Origin: Hexactinellida sp. DTS-2022
Lineage: Eukaryota; Porifera; Hexactinellida
Assembly: GCA_028753945.1 (NCBI GenBank)
Contig: JAPNXP010000001.1
Span: 9,352,501-9,416,500 of the forward strand
Direction: 5' to 3'
DNA: 64,000 nt
The notes beneath the pieces are model-generated. The model saw only the letters and a list, made by a program, of their open reading frames with translations. It was not told the DNA's origin and did no database searches. Positions 43,277-53,263 of the stretch are shown piece after piece (position 1 is the first letter of the stretch; each line of letters begins with the position of its first letter). Position numbers and translations under genes: made by a program.

Positions 43277-45209
43277 CTATATTCTTCTACAATTATTGCA
43301 CTGAAAACAATCCGAAATTGAAGTGTTCGGGAGATTATAGCAATGGTTGTGAAACCAAAAGTTGCAGGTGTCGCACTGAATACTGTACTCATTTCCATCT
43401 TCTGCGTAAGCAAATTCAGGAAGATTGCAGTAACAAATACACTCAATTGTATACCTTTGAGGAATGGGGACCTTGCCCGTGCGTTTTCCTCTAGTAATAC
43501 TAGGAAAGGGAGTGATTACTTCTCTTTCGATGCATTTGCGCATATGTTCTCTCATATTAGCCTGAGTCCATGTGAGGTACACAGGATCACTTCCAGTTGC
43601 TAATGCAGTAACAACTGCAGCAGCAAAGATACCGCAATCTGTCCAACCTAGTTGTTGTTGTATCTTTGGAACTTGAACTTCAAGCTGCATAGATTTGTCG
43701 GCATACAATAGTGCAAGCTGGGTATCGATATCAGTTGCTGTAATTCCTTGAAACATCGAGTCATACAAACGTACTCCGTTAACGCTATCGGAACTGGAAC
43801 ACACCCAATGATTTTTCTTGCTATGATGAATTTGTACGCTCAACTCGTCACGTGGCATCTTCTTAAAACTAAGGTTCTAAAATAGAAGAATAAAATACGA
43901 TAGGGTTCACCTACTAACAAGTCAAGTTACACTCGAAGCTCCTTGCTATTAGACCAACTCATATAATGATAATATATCGAACTCTCTAATTTTAATACAC
44001 GTATAGTCGAAAGTATATATTTACTAGGGTGCAGATGGACAACCGACTACTTTTCCGATTATCGAGGAGACGAAATAGCGAGGTTCCGATTAGGGAAGGT
44101 CAACTGTTATGTAATAAGTATCTATTCTAAGAAACAAGTTACTGAAAGTTTGAAGGATACTTAGAAACTGAATATTTACCTGGGAAAAGAGAGTGTCTTG
44201 TAACCCATTAAGTAATGGAAAACAATTCTTCAAGATTTTCTAAAGAAAATTAGCTGTTAATAACAAATTTAGAAATTAATGAATTTGTTATCCTTACGTA
44301 CACAAAACACATAAATAGAAGTATCTGTCAATTGGCATTGGGTTGAAAGTTCTGTTAAACATACTTTCTTCATACTAGGTGATACTTTGTTTAAAGAAGG
44401 TAGTATATAGTTCAGTGGCGGTAGAATTTGCTGAATTGAATGACTATGAGAAGACTGGTCTAGCAGTCCATTGAAATACGAATCGTCATCTATGCTAATT
44501 TCTAAGGATCTTTTAGGAGGTGACAAGTAGGTAGAGCTTTCTAGCAATGATTGCCTTTTGATCGGGGTGCTCGTAGAAAAATGTGTATCTGTTGAGGATT
44601 CGGCTTCATTCGTCTTAATCATATTATTTGTTCGTTTATATGATACCACGATTTCAATAAGCTGCTTTTTAGTTATTCTATATTTAGTGGATTTCGAAAC
44701 GCATACAAAGGGGATATATTTTGGCCACCAAACTGGTTTTAGTTCTTCAACTTCCCAAAACCTCTTATGACGGCCTATTAAGTATACTAAAAATAAATAC
44801 TCTAATTGGAAATTATATATCAAACGAGCTAACATACCAACTGCTTCTTTGACAATTGAAGACACTATTCTTCGTAGCATCTGAGTTGTGTAAGTACTAA
44901 CATCTTTTCCCAATAAATCTTGTGTTTGCTGCATTGTATATGATGGTTCATTAGTACAACCTACTGACCTGGAGAAAGGCTACACCAAATTTCATCTTTC
45001 TGAGCAGAAATCAGATTTCGAAACTGTTCGGGTCCTAGAACAGTAAGGGTTCCTTTCCATGTTGTCACTATCCCCACGACTTCTCCTGTTCGCTTATGAA
45101 AATTATCGCACGTCTTGATCAAAGTTTCACGACCATTAGATTTATTTATACGGAGCATGTTATAATTTAGAGAAAAATATAAGTTCTGAATTATGAGTAG
45201 CATAGTCAT
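43277..45209 (-). CDS. Ulp1-like cysteine protease with C-terminal PHD finger (transposon accessory protein)
   Basis: Best model is four exons, 45209-44969, 44918-44302, 44239-44180 and 43876-43277, about 505 aa in frame. The last three exons form an Ulp1/SENP-type domain: LTDTSIYVFC, LLNGLQDTLFSQ, SKKNHWV (catalytic His), VRLYDSM (Asp) and QQLGWTDCGIFAA (Gln and Cys). A PHD finger ends the protein: CICYC, then YSIQCDTCNFWFHNHC and CFQCNNC. Proteins of this layout accompany KDZ transposases in animals; the protease may process SUMO or another Ubl, and the PHD finger may guide integration to chromatin marks (inference). The first exon junction is the least certain; translation could start at 44934. 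Confidence 0.78.
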
Positions 45210-45324
45210 ATATTTATGTTCAAATATGAATCAGAGTTGGGTGTCACCTACGGCCGACGAATTCTCTTCCGCATGCAATGACTTTTGCACATGTGATGAC
45301 TTGTCCGCCTGTGATGCAAATTTA

Positions 45325-45443
45325 TACTAAATTCCGCATGCGGTATAAGTAATTCCGCATGCGGATTTACTTATACCGCATGCGGATTTACTTAGTCCGC
45401 ATGCGGATTCACTTAGTCCGCATGCGGATTGACATTTTTAATA
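45325..45443. repeat. Right terminal array of CCGCATGCGG
   Basis: Palindromic decamers at 45334, 45355, 45376, 45397 and 45418, again at exactly 21 bp period, then 16 bp to the end of the element. Confidence 0.92.
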
Positions 45444-45954
45444 TATGCAAAACAGAGTATGTGTGACAATACTCAATTTTCAAGTGAAGACTGAAGAAAC
45501 GAATCTATACTTAAAAGTAATATAGTAACTGTTTATCCTCAAGGAGAATCTTCTCCAATTGATACAAAATGGCAAAAAAAGAAATGTAAAATATTAAAAT
45601 TAAGTTTTGTATCCGGAATTATATTCGAAAATCTATCCTCCGCGAAGAAGACCTTCGCCAGCTGGCACCGTCAAAAGAGAAAATAATTTCACCCCACGGG
45701 AATTGTCTTTTCAGGTCGTAAGCTTATATTATTACAGGTACTGAATACTTTCATAAATAAATCAGAGAGATATTACTATAAAATATGAGGGGCGCATATC
45801 GAGGGAATATTCCCCCAATGATGCTTATAACCGAGTTATACTGTTTTTGCTATACTTTGTCTGAGCTTACTAGTATATTTGTGTGCATCACTTTTTATAA
45901 ATGTTTCAATGAAATTAACAAATTCCTTTGAACCACTAAATTAAATTATTCGAC

Positions 45955-46265
45955 TCTTTAAAGAATATTAGCTTTTCAATAACAAGAGACATTCGTTCGT
46001 TGAATATATTTAAATTCCGATAAATACATACACAGTTCCATAAGGGGAACAGATTTGGTGTTCCTACTAACGAGTTTGCTTATAGTTCTATTTATAGTTC
46101 CAATTTAATTACTTACAATTCTCTGATAAGTTAAAGCTACTTACATAATAAATAAACTAATTATTGGACCGATACCGAAGGGCTCGTTATACAATATTCG
46201 AATAAATAAAGGAGAATAGTCTAAAAATAGAAAAATAATGGACTCAAGAAATAAGACACAATTAG
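45955..46265. repeat. 310 bp dispersed repeat, copy A
   Basis: Diverged direct match to 49489-49800, from TTTAAAGAATATT through CGATTAATACATACACAG-like and ATTGGACCGATACCGAAGGG blocks to GACACAATTAG. The two copies flank the NHL gene region. Confidence 0.8.
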
Positions 46266-46636
46266 CAATTGTGCGAGTATTGAAAGTTACATTGAATTAA
46301 CTTATTTGTGAATACACAACCAATAATGCTATCCGAAGTTGTACCAGAAATGTATGCATGTATGCTCAGCTTGCCTACCCAATTTACTGTCAGTATAGCA
46401 GTTTACAGGTGACAATAAGTCCATTCAGGACATAATAGTTCAATATTAAGACACATAGAAGTAGACTACAGAAGAGTGATAGGTCACAGAAGTTTCATAC
46501 AGCACATCCTCGCTATCTCAACAGAGGTGTTCCGATTCAAAAAATATAAAATTACAGCTGTGGCGAGAGCATTTTCTCTTAAGAGTATTTGGACTTTTAG
46601 GAGGCACTATTAATCAACCAACCACCAATATTGTGC

Positions 46637-47759
46637 TGTCACGAAATATTCGGTCCGGGGTAAATTTGGTCCGGCCGGACCAAATATATCAGAAATATTT
46701 GGTCCGGCCGGACATAAAATTTCCCGGACCGAATATTTCAGACAATTTTGGTCCGGGTTTGCAAAATGTCCGGTCGGACTAAATATTTCAGATGTTTTTG
46801 GTCCGGCCTATTTTTCGGTCCGGCCGGACCAAATATATCAGAAATATTTGGTCCGGGTTGATTTTTAATATTATTTTAGATTGTTAAGATATCTTGCATT
46901 TGATTGCCCCAATTCAACCCCACTGAAAAGATAATATATATTCTTCGAATATGCATTGTATAACAGAAAATAGACATAATGTAATGTGTTCCGTTAAAAA
47001 ATTGACGGAACGAGTTGTCTAGTTTATTATTTTTTTTTCGTCCGGTGGATATTTTAAGCGGAGTATGCTGTTTTTCAGGTCACAGGTTTATAAACATTGC
47101 ACAATTTTGGTACCAGTCTCGACTTTCTACAGTCACTGGTTCATACCGAACGTGCTATGCCCAGGGATGGAAACAGCCACTGGCTGTTAACAGCAAAGGA
47201 AAATCGAAGCTGTTAAGGTTAATGCCAATTGGAGACGAATTCTTAGCTGTTAACAGCAAACAGCCAAAATGGCTGTTAACAGCAGATTCACCACCCCTGG
47301 AGCCTGTGCTACAAACAGACAGACAGACATACATCAATCCTCGCTTAGTAAATAAATTGAGAGGCACTGCACTAACTATTAGTCTATTATATACTCATAA
47401 CAAGAATATACAGCAAGTTAATTGAGTCACACAGAACATACTTGTGAGCCACGTTCAACTCGCGAGCCATTGTATGAAGACCCCCTGCTAAATGCGTACT
47501 ATAGTAGATTTTCAAATAATTTTAGTAAATTCAATTAACTGTCTATTTTCTGAAATAATATTAAGAATCAACCCGGACCAAATATTTCTGATATATTTGG
47601 TCCGGTCGGACCGAAAAATAGGCCGGACCAAAAACATCTGAAATATTTAGTCCGGCCGGACATTTTGCAAACCCGGACCAAAATTGTCTGAAATATTCGG
47701 TCCGGGAAATTTCATGTCCGGCCGGACCAAATTTACCCCGGACCGAATATTTCGTGACA
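46637..47759. mobile_element. 1.12 kb TIR element with TCCGGCCGGA arrays
   Basis: Inverted arms of about 210-245 bp (46637-46880 and 47550-47759) start TGTCACGAAATATTCGG and are nearly identical. Each arm is built from variants of GGTCCGGCCGGACC separated by AT-rich spacers; the left arm has one extra 33 bp unit. GTGC flanks both sides, a possible 4 bp target duplication. It is inserted in a copy of the GCAGCTGTGCC hairpin repeat, whose halves lie at 46538-46636 and 47764-47810. No transposase frame, so non-autonomous. A hAT-like MITE (47161-47299) is nested inside. Confidence 0.87.
47161..47299. mobile_element. Nested hAT-like MITE with GCTGTTAACAGC words
   Basis: CAGGGATGG start and CCACCCCTG end, with subterminal GGCTGTTAACAGC palindromes. 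Related to 22333 onward. No convincing target duplication. Confidence 0.6.
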
Positions 47760-48245
47760 GTGCCTACAATGGACATGCTGTCGGCACAGCTATAATTTTA
47801 GATTTTTTCATTTTTTCATTGACTATAATTCAGTGTGCTACATTAGCTACCAATCGCACACTAATGTAGTAACTCATCCATTTAACCCATTTATCCATTT
47901 AATACAAGTTATCCCATCCTTGACGAACAATTAAAATAGTTCATACAAAATATAAACACACGTTATTGCAGGAAACTGAATATATGGTCACAAAATTTAT
48001 GCAGGATTATGTATTTAGTGCTTTGGCTTACTCGGGAACATGATCCGTAACCAGAATCTAAATATACAAATTATTTACAGATTCTATTGTAGCTACTGAG
48101 ATAGCTGGGATTCAAATTAAATCTCCATCAAAATGGTGGTGCGACAAATTAAATGGATCTAAATTTTGTGAGATCGCAACTTAAATATTAGCTGATTTAT
48201 TTAATTTTTCACATCAAATTTGCAAAAAGAAATTAGACAACATTT

Positions 48246-49452
48246 TCATGAGAATATTTGCAAAGCACATGAATTGTTTTCCGAGATACAAACTAATTTA
48301 GTGTTGTTGAGGATGGCAATGCCAGAAGGGTGTAAAAACTTTCCAGCTTTATTCCCATACCGTCCTACCGTGTGTAGGCGGTCTCCTGCTGGAGAGAATA
48401 CATTGATAGCGTCAGCAGAGCAGTAGTCGCTTATGACTATGTTATTGAGTCCGTCTAAACAGAAGAAATACGAGGGCATCACTTGCATTCCTATTCCTGT
48501 GGCAACTATGGAGCGGGACTTCTCTCCTGATAGTGCAAACACGTGGACACAGGGATTGTCTACACGGCTTAACACAAATATTTCATTCTTTGTGAATTTA
48601 ACATCAACAGGTTCTGTCATAGTTTGATGTTGTAGCGAGCCTTGGAAAGCTAGATCTGTCGATAGGATTTGGATTCTGTTGTTGTTTGTGTCTGGCACGT
48701 AGAGGCGTTGATTGGGAGAGATGGCGAGTTGTCCAGGAAAATTGAATTCTTCATTTCCAGATCCTTTCTTCCCTACTCGCTTTACCATTGTGAGATCTGA
48801 CAGCTTGAATTGGAAGATAGCGTGTTGTGTTATGTCGGTGACATAAATGCTATCCTGATGGATCAATATGCCCCATGGACTTGTCAGGTGTTGGTGGCTG
48901 AATTTGTTGATATAGACTCCTGTATCAGAGAATATTTGAACTCGACTGTTGCTCATGTCCGCCACATAAATGTGTCCGGATTCCGTATCGATTGAGACAC
49001 ATCTTGGGCTGTTAAACTCTCCAGGAACTCTTCCGAATTTCCCAACAGCAACAATGGGCTGTTGGAATGTGGCATAGTTTGGTATCGCTGGCACAGGAGG
49101 GATGGGAGGAGTCTCGAGTTGTAGAATCTCTCCCAGACGGGAGATACGTTCCTCTAGGTCCCGTGTGTCGCAGAGGTAGCTCACTTCTTGAGGTGGTGCT
49201 GCCACTTGCATTTCTGCCATTTTCGCTTCCAAATCTCTGACCATTTTCCCCTGAAATGAATGCAACAAATTGTGAGTCATTTGACCTTCCAAAAATGCGG
49301 GTTTCTGCGATTTGTTGTTGCATTTGTTGTCGCGCCATCCGATTGGCTCTGATTTCCTCCCTTCTGTCCCTTAAGTCGGTCAACAGCTGGTGCCTTCTCT
49401 GCTCGAGAGAGCGTATCAACCTGTCTATCGATTGATTGATTTGTATCGACAT
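48246..49452 (-). pseudogene. NHL-repeat, coiled-coil protein with a frameshift
   Basis: From the ATG at 49452 the frame encodes a coiled coil (IDRLIRSLEQRRHQLLTDLR, RMARQQMQQQIAE). At an A5 tract (49291-49295; T5 in the gene) it must shift by one base to continue as the second open frame, which runs to the stop at 48246. That part carries a six-bladed-like NHL beta-propeller with repeats such as GEFNSPRCVSIDTESGHIYVAD, NEEFNFPGQLAISPNQRLYV and AGKFLHPSGIAI. The layout resembles RING/TRIM-NHL proteins without the RING. No splice pair bridges the frames well, so this is either a pseudogene or a homopolymer error. The 5' end abuts the repeat at 49489. Confidence 0.75.
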
Positions 49453-49488
49453 GGGGTCTACGATTGGCACTGGGATTAGCTCAGGTAT

Positions 49489-49800
49489 TTTAAAGAATAT
49501 TGACTTTTCAATAACAAGAAACTTTCGTTCGTTGAATATATTTAAGTTTCGATTAATACATACACAGATCCATAAGGAGAACAAATTTGGTGTTCCTACT
49601 AACGAGTGTGATTATTGTTCTCTTCATAGTTCCAATTTCATACTTCAGTAGAACAACTCTGTATAAGTTAAAGCTACTTACATAATAAATAAACTAATTA
49701 TTGGACCGATACCGAAGGGCTCGTTATACAATATTTGAATAAATAAAGGAGAATTCTAAAAATAGAAATATAATGGACTCAAAAAATAAGACACAATTAG
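49489..49800. repeat. 310 bp dispersed repeat, copy B
   Basis: Match to 45955-46265, starting eight bases from the NHL coding segment. Both copies end at GACACAATTAG. Confidence 0.8.
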
Positions 49801-50192
49801 TTGAAAAATCCAAAATTGCAGCTGTGCCTCGCATTTCCATTTGGTGGCACTATCTTTTGGTGGCTACTGATTGGTGAATTGATAGTGCCTCCATGGAAAA
49901 TGTTGCCGGCACAGCTGCAATTTTGGATTTTATTTTCGCCATGTCACCATCACTATGAAGGTGTTAAATTATTTCTTCCGAATTGAAAAACTGGACGGTT
50001 TACAAAGTTGATTTTTGCATACATGGGTATAGTCTAGTGACTCTAGTCACTTACGGGTGGTCCTTTAATCTTAGTTATTATAGGCGTAGTTAGTTTGTTA
50101 AGTAATTTATACTATATTATTATTGAATTGTAATTCTGGTCAGTTACCCAGAACCTATACTCACTTGTATAATTGTATTTCTATTTATCAAC
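49801..50192. repeat. GCAGCTGTGCC hairpin repeat and ABHD upstream region
   Basis: 49803-49970 is a hairpin-repeat copy (AAATTGCAGCTGTGCC ... GGCACAGCTGCAATTT plus the GAAGGTGTTAAATTATTTC tail). At 50028-50105 a ~75 bp block (TCTTAGTTATTATAGGCGTAG) recurs at 52271-52350, so the ABHD gene lies between two direct copies. Confidence 0.65.
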
Positions 50193-51386
50193 ATGGCATA
50201 TAGATATATGCTCCAGTTTAAGACACGCTTTTCCAGTCAGATGTTTGAAGAAGAGCCCCTGCTCCACACCAGGCGGGACCAAGAGAGGTTCTACCATACC
50301 TCCTCAGATCGGTCTAACTGGGCCCGTGCCTTCGTCACCAAATACTATTGTCTTGTCTCTAATCCGACACAACTGCGGCTAGTGGAGCAGCAGGTAATGA
50401 AAAAAGTAGCGAGCGAATATACACAAGAGCAAGTTGTGATCGGGACTTATACAAGCATAAACACGGTACACTTCAAGTGCAGATCAAAGCACTCAAAGCT
50501 CGCCCTTCCTATCGTGATGATACATGGGTTCGGATTTGGACTAGGGATGTTTATAAAGAATTTTGATGCGATATGCCAATGCACAGACGTGTATGCTATC
50601 GACTTGCTAGGATTCGGGCGGAGCTCGAGGCCCAACTTCAGCAGACGTCCCAGGAAGATAGTCCAGCAGTACGTCCAGTCCCTGGATGACTGGCGGAGAG
50701 CTGTGGGTCTGGACAGGTTCATTCTGCTTGGGCACAGCTTCGGCGGGTATCTCGGCACCTGGTACGCTATTGCGTACCCAGCATACGTAGCCAAGTTGAT
50801 CCTGGTAGAGCCATGGGGCTATCCAGCATTCGAGGGCAAACGGGATGTATCGGAGAGAGTTAATGAATGGGACCCACGCCCACGGAAAGGTACATTCAAG
50901 TACGATTTGAATTGGTTCATATCTACAATGGCTAAGAAGTATACAATATATTACCAACCTTTCACCTTCGTGCGTATGGGGTTTGGTATTGGGAAGCCTT
51001 TGTTTAGGTGGTTCCGTAGAGACCTAATTGCGAGCTATGATGAGATGGTGGACGCTGAAACACTCAGTGACTACTACCTGCACCTCAACGGACAGTACCC
51101 ATCGGGAGAGCAGGCGTTCTTTCGGCTACACTTCCCCTTTGGGTGGTGTCGGGAGCCGCTCATGCCTGATCCCATTAAACGGTTGAGTCCCAACATTCCA
51201 ATGAGCTTTATTTACGGGAAGGATTCGTGGATGACTTCCAAGCCTGCGCATGAACTGAATTATTTAATAGATAATACAGTGACAGTTAACATGGTTCCAC
51301 ACTCCTCACACCACGTGTATGCCAACAACACAAATGAATTCAATAATGTAGTCATTCGCTCTATCAATTCTCTCAATCAAGTTTGA
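50193..51386 (+). CDS. ABHD4/ABHD5-type alpha/beta hydrolase
   Basis: Intronless, 397 aa. Alpha/beta-hydrolase landmarks: oxyanion-loop IHGFGFGLGMF (about 110-120), VYAIDLLGFGRSSRP, nucleophile elbow LLGHSFGG with Ser at about 182, LVEPWGYP, and SSHHVYANN with the catalytic-type His. LVEPWG and LLGFGRSSRP are hallmarks of the CGI-58 branch. ABHD4 keeps the serine and acts on N-acyl phospholipids, whereas ABHD5 has Asn there and activates adipose triglyceride lipase; the serine here favours ABHD4-like catalysis. The HX4D acyltransferase motif of the branch reads H-x4-N here. The N-terminus is unusual (MAYRYMLQFK). No YAG at the start codon. Confidence 0.88.
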   Translation: MAYRYMLQFKTRFSSQMFEEEPLLHTRRDQERFYHTSSDRSNWARAFVTKYYCLVSNPTQLRLVEQQVMKKVASEYTQEQVVIGTYTSINTVHFKCRSKHSKLALPIVMIHGFGFGLGMFIKNFDAICQCTDVYAIDLLGFGRSSRPNFSRRPRKIVQQYVQSLDDWRRAVGLDRFILLGHSFGGYLGTWYAIAYPAYVAKLILVEPWGYPAFEGKRDVSERVNEWDPRPRKGTFKYDLNWFISTMAKKYTIYYQPFTFVRMGFGIGKPLFRWFRRDLIASYDEMVDAETLSDYYLHLNGQYPSGEQAFFRLHFPFGWCREPLMPDPIKRLSPNIPMSFIYGKDSWMTSKPAHELNYLIDNTVTVNMVPHSSHHVYANNTNEFNNVVIRSINSLNQV

Positions 51387-51789
51387 AATGAGTTGGTTCA
51401 TAGGTATTTCATGGCACGTTATTCCACCTACATGTAGTTATATTATCTAACAGTATTAATACGATTAACTGTGCAGTATTTGTCTGGGAAAGACTGAGTA
51501 TACAGATGGGCTGGCAATTACTGTGTCTGATGTTCTCAATAACGGCAATCTTGAGAGAATGGTGAGGAGTCCGGTATTCTCCTGCATTCTGGCAGCAGAA
51601 ACAACGATGACCGTTCCAGTGAGGAGCACACAATTATGGAGAAAACCCACACAACTTGTGTGAACATACAGCACCACTTGAAGAAGAGACAAACGAAACG
51701 GGAGAGGGAAACATCGATGAAAATAAAGATCAGAGGAACAGGAGATAGGTATGGAAGACGAGCAAATAACAGGAGTTACCCACTCCAAT

Positions 51790-52162
51790 CAGAGTGGACC
51801 ATGGGACCATGGGTCGATGGGTCATGGGTCAGATGGGTCATGGGTCACGGCTCCGTGACCCATGACTCATGACCCATTTGGAATTTCAATGTATTCTTCA
51901 GTTAAAATACGAATCACTCATCATCATCATTATTATAATAACATTGATGTGCATTGAAATACTAAACATATTCGACATTGCAACAAGTAGGTTTGTTGAG
52001 GCAATTTATACTGTTATTCTGTTAAATGTTACAATATAGTATATTATACATATTTAAAATTGTGTGATGGGTCAATGGGTCAATGGGTCAGAAATGGGAT
52101 GGGTCATGGGTCAGAAATGGGATGGGTCATGGGTCACCAATGCTGACCCATGGTCCACTCTG
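51790..52162. mobile_element. 373 bp TIR element with ATGGGTC tandem words
   Basis: CAGAGTGGACCATGGG left and its near inverse CCCATGGTCCACTCTG right. Subterminal tandem ATGGGTC heptamers on both sides, with direct and inverted copies (GGGTCACGG / CCGTGACCC). hAT-like termini, but no clear 8 bp duplication. Confidence 0.72.
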
Positions 52163-52376
52163 CTTACAATATAGAGACGATATCCATCCAGAGAGGAGAA
52201 ACCAGCGCATTTTTCTAACTATGCAAATTGGGTCGAGGTGTCACGGAATGAAACCAATTAGATGAAAAAGGGGGTGATATTATAGTCTAGTCACTTATTT
52301 ACCGGTGGTCCCTAATCTTAGTTATTATAGGCGTAGACAGTTTGTTAATATATAGATATTCAAATAAGATATTATT

Positions 52377-52554
52377 TACCTGAATACTGAGGTCCAGGAT
52401 TTGCTTCAATATCACCACAACTTAACTGGATAGAAGATTTAATCCAAAGTGATGTCAATATCAACTGCACGTAAAAATGGAAGAACATAATAAAAAGAAA
52501 ATACGTATGTCGTTTAACAAAGAGATCAGTAAATAAGTTTGCAATGAGTACCAT
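52377..52554 (-). other. Orphan exon ending in a 2A-like motif
   Basis: Open frame from an ATG at 52554: a hydrophobic segment (TYFLFIMFFHFYVQLILTSLW) then LSCGDIEANPGP at 52391-52420, matching the 2A consensus D-x-E-x-N-P-G-P. A GT donor (CAG|GTAAAT) follows three codons later, at about 52380. 2A-like N-termini of this form occur in non-LTR retrotransposon ORFs and in some invertebrate NLR-type proteins, where they act in translation recoding or as signal sequences (family knowledge). No partner exon was found below it on the minus strand. Confidence 0.5.
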
Positions 52555-53017
52555 AACTTAATATCTTTCAATACAATGAAATGAGAACAAATCTTAAAGT
52601 ATTATAATAATTCAGATGAATAAATGCAAATATTGTAGTCATCATGGTTAACAGGGACACAATTGTTCCTAAGTAAAATATACGAAAGCGCTAAATATAT
52701 TTGTTATCGGGGTAGAAGTTGATAATATCATAAAGTATCATTATAATATTAAATATTAAATGAAAGAGGTTCTCAACATTGTCTATGAAGATTTTGTATT
52801 ACTAAATTTGCAATGTCATTGTGATAATTACAGGTGTGATATGGATTAGCCATTCGTAATAGCAAAAGCCCCACAATAGATTAAGGTATTCAATAAATTT
52901 CATGAGAATTGAATTGCAATTGAGTGATTTATTAATATTTATAAGTGTTATGTTGTGCTCATATTTCGCTGCTGGAATATTAATCAATTTAATTAAGAAT
53001 TTACTTATACAGGCATA

Positions 53018-53118
53018 CAGCGATCATCGGCGTTTGTTTTAAATAACCTGGCTAGTTTCTACCGACACAATCGGTAGAAAGGAGCCAGGTTTTTTAATAC
53101 AAACGCCGATGATCGCTG
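53018..53118. repeat. Long hairpin MITE
   Basis: CAGCGATCATCGGCGTTTGT and the inverse at the right, arms of about 45 bp, TA-flanked; the inverted homology extends outward to about 52992-53137 (TTTACTTATACAG). An 8 bp near-duplication (CATACAG) interrupts only the left arm. An inner hairpin CTACCGACACAATCGGTAG forms the loop. Confidence 0.75.
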
Positions 53119-53263
53119 TATAAGTAAACTCTTCAATTAATTAATATTTCAAAGGAATTATTAAACAACGCAAATCAGTGAGATGTCGTAACAGTCGTAT
53201 ATATTCCACTAGTTATGGACTGTATTTTCCAACATTTAGATACATAGTCTGAGGGCAGTCAAC

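Larger units (their letters stand above)
40242..45443. mobile_element. Apparently intact KDZ-type (Zisupton-like) DNA transposon
   Basis: 5.2 kb element bounded by inverted ends: TATTAAAAATGTCAATCCGC at the left and its inverse at the right. Each end carries an array of the palindrome CCGCATGCGG, four copies at the left (from 40258) and five at the right (to 45427), all at exactly 21 bp period; the outermost palindromes lie 16 bp from each end. Two convergent intron-containing genes fill it, a transposase (+) and a Ulp1-PHD protein (-), and both read through in frame after splicing. No clear target duplication is visible at the flanks. A small pogo-like relic lies between the two genes at about 44030-44110. 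Confidence 0.88.
45444..48245. other. Repeat-filled region between KDZ element and NHL gene
   Basis: No gene. Contains a ~310 bp repeat (45955-46265), a truncated pogo-like end (about 46503-46540), a hairpin repeat (46538-47810) split by the TCCGGCCGGA element, and AT-rich filler. Confidence 0.5.

Noticed and set aside
40242-45443. CRISPR-like array at the regular 21 bp palindromes
   Set aside because: The spacers are near-identical, the arrays are inverted at two ends of a transposon, and the genome is animal.
47015-47425. 136-codon plus-strand frame
   Set aside because: It runs through the nested hAT-like MITE and AT-rich filler of the 46.6 kb element; no conserved features.
46637-47759. 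LTR pair
   Set aside because: The long repeats are inverted, not direct, so this is a TIR element.
45955-49800. The 310 bp direct repeats as LTRs of a retroelement
   Set aside because: They are diverged, lack TG...CA ends and a primer-binding site, and the DNA between holds an NHL gene on the minus strand and unrelated transposons.
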